From Clostridia bacterium (GTDB lineage Bacteria > Bacillota > Clostridia > Oscillospirales > Acutalibacteraceae), in assembly GCA_900769775.1 (NCBI GenBank), contig CAAGHT010000127.1, forward strand, positions 1 through 6,920: a stretch of 6,920 bases of DNA, written 5' to 3'. The notes beneath the pieces are model-generated. The model ran no database searches, was not told the DNA's origin, and saw only the letters and a program-made list of their open reading frames with translations. Positions 1-5,571 of this stretch are shown in pieces. The translations under genes were made by a program, and so were the position numbers. Within the stretch, counting starts at the first letter, position 1. Every line of letters starts with the position of its first letter.

Positions 1-1223
1 ATAACCCTGTTATAAAATTTACCTTCAAGGTAAAGGCGGTTGGACAGACAACTATTCAGGTGTTAAAGCCAGAGGAGTGCCTTGATTATAATTATAACGA
101 AATAGACGTAAGTGGCACACAGGCAACTATTACAGGAGTAGATCCTTCTGCTACCAAGTCCTCTAACGCTAATTTAACCTATATTAACCCCTCATCAGGC
201 TCTTTAACACCTAAATTCTCACCCGATGTTACCACCTACAGCATTACTATCCCCAACAAGGTTACAACCCTTACTGTTGGTGCAACAACAGCTGATAAAA
301 ATGCCGATTGGGATGTTGAGGGTGCTAAGGAAATGAAGGTTGGAAGCAACAAGAGAGTAATTGTTGTTACCGCTGAGGACGGCACGGTCAAAAAATACAC
401 CCTTAACATTACCCGACTTGCGGCTGATGGCACAACACCCGACCCCGATGTTCCCGATACCGAAAATCCGCAGGACGAAAAGGTGACAGTTACTGCTGAC
501 GGAAAGGATAAGCTTCTGGCTTCCGAGTTCCCGATAGACGACCCCTTCTACGGCTACTCCTCCGATACCTTCACCTATAACGAAAAGGAATTCCCCGCAA
601 TGAAGCGCGGTGACACCGTTCTCGTTTATCTTACCGATATTGACGGCGAAAATGGCGCATTTTACCGCGTGCTCGAGAATAACGAGTTTGAGGAATTTGC
701 CTTTATTTCTACCTCCACCAACTTCTATGAATTCTTAAAGGCAGATGAGGCTCCCGAGGGTTACAGCGAGATAGTTCTTAATATCAATAACTTTAAGGTG
801 ACCGCTTATCAGAGCGCTGACCCCACCAAGAAGGACTTTGTTCTCGTTTATGCAAAGGGTCCCGACGGCACCGACAGCTTCTACACCTTTGATACCGTTG
901 AGCAGACCATGCAGCGCTTTGACGGTGTATTCGGTGAGGTTGCTGTAACCGCTCCCGAGGATGACACCATTGAGGGAGATAACTTCTTAGAAAAGTTTAT
1001 GTCACTTGATACTTCCTCTAAGGTTGTTTGCATTGTAATAGTTGCAATTCTTCTCCTTATAATCACGGCAATAATCGTTCTTATCGTTAAAATTGCCCGT
1101 CCTGCCGACCCGGACGATGAGACCGACTATAACGATGAGGAAGAGGAAGAGCTTAAAAACGGCGAGGAGCTTGATGAATTCGATTTTGTATCGATTAGCG
1201 ACCGCGATGAAAAGGATGAATAA
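1..1223 (+). CDS. Membrane-anchored surface protein with cadherin-like domain (5' end outside window)
   Basis: The frame is open from nt 3 to the TAA at 1221-1223 with no upstream stop, so the gene begins before the window; the GTG at 60 is an ordinary valine codon. Order of parts: nt 3-100 encode a beta-rich end (NPVIKFTFKVKAVGQTTIQV) resembling the last strands of a cohesin-like fold (tentative). Nt 165-416 match the cadherin-like beta-sandwich pattern (NANLTYINPSSGSLTPKFSP, then VTTYSITI and a KKYTLNITR end). Nt 420-480 are a Pro/Asp-rich linker. Nt 480-960 are a domain I do not recognise. Nt 1020-1095 encode one strong hydrophobic helix followed by KIAR, and then a cytoplasmic tail of about 40 residues rich in Asp and Glu. 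This gives an outside domain, one membrane span and an acidic inside tail, with no LPXTG sortase motif. The role may be adhesion or polysaccharide/protein binding at the cell surface; that is inference. A terminator follows directly. Confidence 0.8.
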   Translation, partial: NPVIKFTFKVKAVGQTTIQVLKPEECLDYNYNEIDVSGTQATITGVDPSATKSSNANLTYINPSSGSLTPKFSPDVTTYSITIPNKVTTLTVGATTADKNADWDVEGAKEMKVGSNKRVIVVTAEDGTVKKYTLNITRLAADGTTPDPDVPDTENPQDEKVTVTADGKDKLLASEFPIDDPFYGYSSDTFTYNEKEFPAMKRGDTVLVYLTDIDGENGAFYRVLENNEFEEFAFISTSTNFYEFLKADEAPEGYSEIVLNINNFKVTAYQSADPTKKDFVLVYAKGPDGTDSFYTFDTVEQTMQRFDGVFGEVAVTAPEDDTIEGDNFLEKFMSLDTSSKVVCIVIVAILLLIITAIIVLIVKIARPADPDDETDYNDEEEEELKNGEELDEFDFVSISDRDEKDE

Positions 1224-1238
1224 TTCTTTATAAATTAC

Positions 1239-1270
1239 AAGACCCGACAGATTTATTGTTGGGTCTTTTT
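1239..1270 (+). terminator. Rho-independent terminator of the surface-protein gene
   Basis: An 11-bp stem, AAGACCCGACA (1239-1249) with TGTTGGGTCTT (1257-1267), has one G-T wobble and a 7-nt loop. The T run that closes the stem continues to 1270. It lies 15 nt after the stop codon of the upstream gene. The last five T bases also form the start of the left arm of a separate inverted repeat (1266-1278), so two alternative structures share these bases. Confidence 0.9.
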
Positions 1271-1381
1271 CACACCCTTCACTTTGTCCGCATAAAATAT
1301 TTATGGAAAGTAAATTTCAATGATTAAAAATAGGGCGGATAGGTAAAAATATAAGCGAAGAAACTCTCAGGGTGTGAAAAA
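1266..1381. repeat. Perfect 13-bp inverted repeat bracketing the mazF leader
   Basis: TTTTTCACACCCT at 1266-1278 is the exact reverse complement of AGGGTGTGAAAAA at 1369-1381, with 90 nt between the arms. Inside them a weaker second pairing lines up (1283-1291 with 1335-1343, nine pairs including three wobbles), so an RNA crossing the whole region could fold into a nested long hairpin. The left arm overlaps the upstream terminator T run and a candidate mazF -35 box; the right arm contains the weak mazF ribosome binding site (GGTG, 1371-1374) and stops 2 nt before its ATG. I see no target-site duplication outside the arms, so a miniature transposon is not supported. Confidence 0.7.
1269..1298 (+). 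promoter_or_regulatory. Candidate sigma-A promoter of mazF
   Basis: TTCACA (1269-1274, five of six matches to TTGACA) and TAAAAT (1293-1298, five of six to TATAAT) are separated by 18 bp. Transcription would start near 1305 and give a leader of about 79 nt before the mazF ATG. The -35 box lies inside the left arm of the 13-bp inverted repeat. A weaker alternative -10 (TATAAG, 1350-1355) has no good -35 partner. The rest of the gap from 1224 to 1383 holds no credible gene: its only ATG-started frames are 6 and 8 codons long. Confidence 0.45.
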
Positions 1382-1383
1382 CA

Positions 1384-1725
1384 ATGACAATCAAGCGTGG
1401 AGATATCTATTATGCCGACCTCAGTCCCGTTGTTGGGAGCGAGCAGGGGGGAGTGCGCCCCGTTTTAATAATTCAAAACGATATCGGAAATCGTTACAGC
1501 CCGACCGTTATTGCAGCTGCTATCACAAGTCAGCGCGACAAAACCAAGCTGCCGACCCACATTCAGGTTAATGCCGACGGCTCGGGTCTCGCAAAAGATT
1601 CAATCGTTTTGCTTGAACAGGTGAGGACTATCGACAAGCAGCGCCTTAAAGAAAAAATGGGCTGTCTCGACAGTAGCTCAATGGATATGGTAAACAGGGC
1701 ACTTTCGGTAAGCTTTGGGCTTTGA
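1384..1725 (+). CDS. mazF: MazF/EndoA (PemK-family) mRNA interferase toxin
   Basis: The 113-residue product has the highly conserved Gram-positive MazF (NdoA/EndoA) profile: KRGDIYYADLSPVVGSEQGG at residues 4-23, VRPVLIIQNDIGNRYSPT at 24-41, AAITSQ at 45-50, KLPTHIQV and RTIDKQRLKEK. Arg25 and Thr48 are at the positions of the catalytic pair known in B. subtilis MazF, so it should be an active ribosome-independent endoribonuclease cutting single-stranded mRNA at a short motif (UACAU for B. subtilis; specificity here is not known). Length is close to the usual 115-120. The start is ATG 1384 with only a weak GGTG Shine-Dalgarno (1371-1374, 9 nt away); a GTG at 1374 is in another frame. Normally a MazE antitoxin gene lies just upstream; here the upstream 160 nt contain none and the gene beyond is a surface protein. 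The gene sits alone between two terminators. The antitoxin may lie elsewhere, or the toxin may be held down at translation by its leader. Confidence 0.95.
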   Translation: MTIKRGDIYYADLSPVVGSEQGGVRPVLIIQNDIGNRYSPTVIAAAITSQRDKTKLPTHIQVNADGSGLAKDSIVLLEQVRTIDKQRLKEKMGCLDSSSMDMVNRALSVSFGL

Positions 1726-1730
1726 TTATG

Positions 1731-1766
1731 AAAAAGGCTATTGCCAAAAACGGCAATAGCCTTTTT
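1731..1766. terminator. Bidirectional terminator between mazF and tspO
   Basis: AAAAAGGCTATTGCC (1731-1745) and GGCAATAGCCTTTTT (1752-1766) form a perfect 15-bp stem with a 6-nt loop. The A run on one side and the T run on the other give a terminator in both directions. It begins 5 nt after the mazF stop and ends 11 nt before the tspO stop on the opposite strand, so it serves both convergent genes. Confidence 0.95.
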
Positions 1767-1777
1767 ATTATTCTTTT

Positions 1778-2254
1778 TTAGTTTAAAACGGCAACACCGA
1801 TATTGAGATAGGTTGCAAAAATGAGCCAGGCGAGATAAGGGAGCATCAGCCAATAGGATAGGCGGTTTATAGCTTTGAATCTAACAGTTGTAAGCAGAAC
1901 TAAAATGTCGAGCAGAATTATTACCGCAACCGAAAACCAGAATGCCTCGAAGCGGAAGAAAAATATGCTCCAGGAAAAGTTCACAAGCAGCTGGGCAAGA
2001 TATAGCCTTAAAGCGAGGCTCTTTTCGGCGGCGGTTCCTCTTTTTGAGTCCCATACAAAGTAGGCGGCGGCGCCCATAAAGGCGTATAGAATTACCCAGG
2101 CTATCGGAAAAAGGATAGCGGGAGGGGAGAGTGGCGGCATAATAAAACTATCGTATGCACCTGACATATTCCCCGATATAAGAGCTGATAAAAATCCTAC
2201 GGCTTCAGCAAAAAGTATGCTGATAGAAAGTGCCAAAAAGTTAATCTTCTTCAT
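1778..2254 (-). CDS. tspO: TspO/MBR family membrane protein (tryptophan-rich sensory protein)
   Basis: The 158-residue product is very hydrophobic, with five predicted membrane helices (about 4-25, 45-68, 79-100, 104-124 and 132-155), as in the TspO/peripheral benzodiazepine receptor family. Signature segments are PPLSPPAILFPIAWVILY (40-57), QLLVNFSWSIFFF (88-100) and the C-terminal LPYLAWLIFATYLNIGVAVLN region (138-158). Family members bind porphyrins and other tetrapyrroles in the membrane, and the Bacillus cereus protein degrades protoporphyrin IX in light using two tryptophans; Trp53 and Trp143 here sit in the corresponding helices (inference from pattern). I chose ATG at 2254 because GGAG (2264-2261 on this strand) is 6 nt away; the GTG directly before it (2257) would leave only 3 nt. 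Length matches the family. It is a single-gene unit that shares a terminator with mazF and has its own promoter upstream. Its physiological ligand cannot be told from sequence. Confidence 0.95.
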   Translation of the reverse strand: MKKINFLALSISILFAEAVGFLSALISGNMSGAYDSFIMPPLSPPAILFPIAWVILYAFMGAAAYFVWDSKRGTAAEKSLALRLYLAQLLVNFSWSIFFFRFEAFWFSVAVIILLDILVLLTTVRFKAINRLSYWLMLPYLAWLIFATYLNIGVAVLN

Positions 2255-2305
2255 CACAAACTCCTTTAAGTATATTCTTTAATATATTATGAATTTTTAC
2301 TCTGC

Positions 2306-2333
2306 ATTATACTATTTTTCATTGATTATTGAA
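2306..2333 (-). promoter_or_regulatory. Candidate promoter of tspO
   Basis: On the minus strand a perfect TATAAT (plus-strand 2306-2311) is preceded, 16 bp upstream, by TTCAAT (plus-strand 2328-2333), a poor -35 match. Transcription would start near 2299, giving a leader of about 45 nt. The promoter overlaps the divergent promoter of the helicase operon in 2322-2333. Confidence 0.55.
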
Positions 2334-2350
2334 CCGATATATAGTACAAT
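2322..2350 (+). promoter_or_regulatory. Candidate promoter of the pcrA operon
   Basis: TTGATT (2322-2327) and TACAAT (2345-2350) are 17 bp apart, the optimal spacing for a sigma-A promoter. The start would fall near 2357, about 29 nt before the chosen ATG at 2386. This also argues against translation from the TTG at 2329, which would lie upstream of the RNA start. Confidence 0.55.
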
Positions 2351-2385
2351 ATAAGTTGATATATTATGTAAAAAGGACAGCTGAA

Positions 2386-4740
2386 ATGACACCTAATGAG
2401 TTTAAAGTTTTAAGAAATGCGATAATCGAAAAAGAGTTTTCGCATATGAATAATATGCAGTTTAAGGCCGTTACAACCGCAAACGGCCCCGTTCTTGTGC
2501 TTGCAGGTGCCGGAAGCGGAAAGACCACCGTGCTTGTTAACCGAATCGCTTATCTTATCAAATACGGCGATGCTTATGATTCATATTTTGTTCCCGATTT
2601 CGATGAGTATGATATTACCCTTGCCGAGAATTTTCTCAAAAACGGGGGAGAGTTGTCCTTTACTCCTGCCTTTTCCTATAAGCCGGCAAAGCCTTGGGAA
2701 ATTCTTGCCATAACCTTTACAAATAAGGCGGCAAATGAGCTTAAAGAGCGTATTGCCGTAAAGCTCGGGGATGAAACGAGCGGCGTATGGGCAGGCACCT
2801 TCCATTCTGTCTGCGGAAAAATTCTTCGCCGCTATGCCGACAGAATTGGTTATTCCTCCGACTTTACAATTTACGATACTGATGACCAGAAAAGACTTAT
2901 AAAGGAGATTGTAAGAGACAACAATCTCGATGAAAAAATCTTTCAGCCGAAGGTAGTTCTCGGTGCAATTTCGGCACAGAAGGAAAAGCTTCTTTCTCCC
3001 GAGGACTATGCCGCAACAGTTGGAGAGGACTACCGTCTTAAAACCATCGCAAAGATATATGCCGCTTATGAAAACCGCCTTGCCACCGCAAATGCAATGG
3101 ACTTTGACGGTATGATTTCGAATACTGTAAGGCTTCTCAGCGAAAACGAGGATGTGCTCAACTATTATCAGCAGAAATTCCGTTATGTAATGGTCGACGA
3201 GTATCAGGATACAAACCATTCTCAGTATGTGCTTTGCAAGCTGCTCGCAGGGGGCTATAACAATATCTGCGTTGTAGGCGATGATGACCAGAGTATTTAT
3301 CGTTTCCGCGGTGCAACTATTGAAAATATTCTTAACTTTGAAAAGCATTATAAAAATGCAAAGGTCATAAAGCTTGAGCAGAATTATCGCTCGGTCGGCA
3401 ATATTCTTGATGCGGCAAATGCCGTTATCGCAAATAACCGCGGCAGAACAGGCAAAAACCTCTGGACTGATAGGGGAGCCGGCGAAAAGCTGACGATACA
3501 TACGGCAAGTGATGAGCAGGGTGAGGCAAAATATATTGCCGATACCATTCTCGAAAATGTCCGAAACGGTGCAAAATTCTCCGACCACGCTATTCTTTAC
3601 CGAATGAATGCACAGTCAAGCTCGGTTGAAAATGTATTTGCCCGAAGCGGAATAACCTATCGCGTTATCGGCGGTCACCGCTTCTTCGACCGTAAGGAAA
3701 TTCGCGATGTTATGGCTTATCTTCAGCTTATCAATAATAACTGCGATGATATCCGCCTCAAAAGAATTATAAATGAGCCTAAGCGCGGAATTGGTGATAC
3801 CACAGTCAACAATGCTGCAGGAATTGCCTCCTCACTCGGGGTCTCGGTTTTTGAGGTTCTTCACAATGCCGAGCATTATCCTATGCTCTCCCGCGCGGCA
3901 AAGAAGCTTAGCGAATTCTGCCTTATGATAGATGAGCTTACCGAAGCTGCAGAAACGCTTCCTATTCACGAGCTTTTTGAGCTTATGCTCGAAAAAACAG
4001 GCTATATTGATGCCCTTATGGCAGAGGGTGCCGAGGGAATGGAGCGCGCTGAAAACGTCCGAGAGCTTGCCACCAATATTATGCAGTATGAAAATGAGAA
4101 TGAAGAGGCATCTCTTGCAGGCTTCCTTGAGGAAACTGCCCTTATAAGTGATATCGACTCCTATGAGGAGGGCGCAGATGCCGTTATTATGATGACAGTC
4201 CACTCTGCTAAGGGACTTGAGTTTGATCGGGTTATCCTTATCGGTATGGAGGAGGGACTTTTCCCCTCACAGCAGGCGGTCTATGGCGGACCTATGGAGC
4301 TTGAGGAGGAGAGAAGACTTGCCTATGTTGCAATAACGAGAGCCAAAAAGCGCCTCTATATTACCCACAGCGATACGAGAATGCTTTACGGCAGCACCTC
4401 GAGAAATCCGCTTTCTCGATTTGTCAGCGAAATACCTCCCGAGCTTTGCAATATGACCTCGACGGGAGCCTATTATAAAAAGCCTATCACTCAGAAGAAC
4501 AGCTATCAGCAAAGCTCTTACGACTACGGCAATGTTTTCAAAGCCCCCACGGCGGTAAAACCTCAGCCCCCGCTCGGCGGCAGCTATAAGTCGGGAATGA
4601 CGGTTGAGCATAAAACCTTTGGCCGCGGAATGATAACAAAGGTTACACCTATGGGCAACGATGCAATGCTCGAAATAGCCTTTGAGAGCGTTGGCACAAA
4701 GAAGATAATGGCAGGCTTTGCCAAGCTTAAAACCTTATAA
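2386..4740 (+). CDS. pcrA: ATP-dependent DNA helicase PcrA/UvrD (superfamily 1A)
   Basis: The 784-residue product carries all the SF1A 3'-5' helicase motifs in order: Q motif (NNMQFKAV, 22-29), Walker A AGAGSGKT (40-47), Ia AITFTNKAA (108-116), Walker B with VDEYQDT (270-276), GDDDQSIYRFRGA (298-310), LEQNYRS (330-336), TVHSAKGLEF (604-613) and EEERRLAYVAITRAKKRL (640-657). The C-terminal 737-784 segment (GMTVEHKTFGRG onward) fits the Tudor-like tail that contacts RNA polymerase in PcrA. It unwinds DNA in nucleotide excision repair, replication restart and transcription-conflict resolution. Start: AGGA at 2374-2377 is 8 nt before ATG 2386; the frame could extend to TTG 2329, but that adds 19 residues unlike the family, has no good ribosome binding site and overlaps the promoter. 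It is about 60 residues longer than Geobacillus PcrA (724), largely because of an acidic, aromatic insertion at about 60-103 between motifs I and Ia. It is first in a three-gene operon. Confidence 0.96.
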   Translation: MTPNEFKVLRNAIIEKEFSHMNNMQFKAVTTANGPVLVLAGAGSGKTTVLVNRIAYLIKYGDAYDSYFVPDFDEYDITLAENFLKNGGELSFTPAFSYKPAKPWEILAITFTNKAANELKERIAVKLGDETSGVWAGTFHSVCGKILRRYADRIGYSSDFTIYDTDDQKRLIKEIVRDNNLDEKIFQPKVVLGAISAQKEKLLSPEDYAATVGEDYRLKTIAKIYAAYENRLATANAMDFDGMISNTVRLLSENEDVLNYYQQKFRYVMVDEYQDTNHSQYVLCKLLAGGYNNICVVGDDDQSIYRFRGATIENILNFEKHYKNAKVIKLEQNYRSVGNILDAANAVIANNRGRTGKNLWTDRGAGEKLTIHTASDEQGEAKYIADTILENVRNGAKFSDHAILYRMNAQSSSVENVFARSGITYRVIGGHRFFDRKEIRDVMAYLQLINNNCDDIRLKRIINEPKRGIGDTTVNNAAGIASSLGVSVFEVLHNAEHYPMLSRAAKKLSEFCLMIDELTEAAETLPIHELFELMLEKTGYIDALMAEGAEGMERAENVRELATNIMQYENENEEASLAGFLEETALISDIDSYEEGADAVIMMTVHSAKGLEFDRVILIGMEEGLFPSQQAVYGGPMELEEERRLAYVAITRAKKRLYITHSDTRMLYGSTSRNPLSRFVSEIPPELCNMTSTGAYYKKPITQKNSYQQSSYDYGNVFKAPTAVKPQPPLGGSYKSGMTVEHKTFGRGMITKVTPMGNDAMLEIAFESVGTKKIMAGFAKLKTL

Positions 4741-4755
4741 CAAGGAGATTTTTAA

Positions 4756-5571
4756 ATGCTTCCCTATAAAATTCCTTCAAGCAGGGTCGTAAAGGTAACG
4801 GCACGCGCCGCCTTAAAGGGCAGGTGGGTCGAAGCAATACTCGCTTCCTTTACGGGAATGTTCAGCGTGCTTATCTGTACAATCTGCTTCTCTCTTGCGG
4901 CATACAGTGAGAATAGTATTATGATTGCAATTTCTGCCGCCATTATAGTGGCTATGGCAATCTTTATTTTAGCGCCCCTCTTCCTCGGTATACTGCGCTA
5001 TTTTTGGAGGTTAACCAATTCACTTGACGATGACCTTTCGGCAGTATTTTACTTTTTCGCAGAGGGAAAAAGCTATCGAAGAGCCTTGAAGCTCACATTT
5101 ATTATCGGTTGGCGAATAGTCACGGCAGCCTTCGTTTGTATGCTGCCTTATGCGATAGCCGGCGCCCTTTCGGGAGACCGACTATATCTGCTTATAGGTC
5201 AGGAAATACCCCTCTGGGCACCAAATTTAATGCTTATCCGCACCTTCCTTTATGTAGTCGGAATAATCTGCGCCGTGCTCTATATTTCAAGATACTATTT
5301 AGTGCCTGTGCTTGTTGTTATGAACGATGATATGCTTCTGCTTGAAGCGGTGCATACCTCTTCAATGGTGGCAAAGCGTTCAAGCTCGGCATTTTTGGGG
5401 CTTGCTTTTTCCTGCATCGGCTGGATAATTCTCACAAATCTCACCCTGCCCGCACTTTATACACTTCCCTTTATAATAGCCTGCTACGCCGTTCACTCGC
5501 GCTTTGCAATGGCTAATTATAACCTCATACTCGATTATTACGAGAATAACCTTACAGGATACTATCAATGA
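4756..5571 (+). CDS. Polytopic membrane protein, DUF975-like
   Basis: The 271-residue product is an integral membrane protein with no signal peptide and hydrophobic stretches at about 27-49, 54-81, 112-138, 158-188 and 213-246. The N-terminus, with ARAALKGRWVEAI (16-28), resembles the LKGNW-type opening of DUF975 proteins, and the repeating membrane-plus-amphipathic layout fits that group; this is pattern recognition only and no function is known. No catalytic motif is visible. The start is well supported: AAGGAG at 4742-4747 lies 8 nt before the ATG. The gene begins 15 nt after pcrA, with no terminator between, and its TGA overlaps the next gene's ATG as ATGA (5568-5571), so it is in the middle of an operon and translationally coupled to the rRNA methyltransferase gene. 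The C-terminus is short and tyrosine-rich (DYYENNLTGYYQ). Confidence 0.8.
   Translation: MLPYKIPSSRVVKVTARAALKGRWVEAILASFTGMFSVLICTICFSLAAYSENSIMIAISAAIIVAMAIFILAPLFLGILRYFWRLTNSLDDDLSAVFYFFAEGKSYRRALKLTFIIGWRIVTAAFVCMLPYAIAGALSGDRLYLLIGQEIPLWAPNLMLIRTFLYVVGIICAVLYISRYYLVPVLVVMNDDMLLLEAVHTSSMVAKRSSSAFLGLAFSCIGWIILTNLTLPALYTLPFIIACYAVHSRFAMANYNLILDYYENNLTGYYQ

Noticed and set aside
60..62. GTG as the start of the surface-protein gene
   Set aside because: The frame stays open upstream to the window edge, no ribosome binding site precedes it, and it would start within a beta-strand region with no signal peptide.
1303..1346. Two tiny overlapping frames (6 and 8 codons, joined by ATGA) in the mazF leader as a possible antitoxin or leader peptide
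   Set aside because: Neither has a good ribosome binding site and both are too short for an antitoxin; their composition suggests no attenuator codon run.
1266..1381. A miniature inverted-repeat transposon with 13-bp ends
   Set aside because: No target-site duplication flanks the arms (left flank ends in GGGTC, right flank begins CAATG), the right arm merges into the mazF translation start, and no second copy is visible in the window.
2329..2385. TTG at 2329 as the start of the helicase
   Set aside because: It lacks a Shine-Dalgarno, overlaps the promoter elements and adds residues not typical of PcrA; ATG 2386 has AGGA at 8 nt.
2581..3588. Long open frame of 335 codons on the minus strand within pcrA
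   Set aside because: It lies wholly opposite a helicase gene whose motifs cover the same bases, its translation is Cys/Ile-rich with no recognisable domain, and it has no terminator or promoter of its own. It is a shadow of the codon bias in pcrA.
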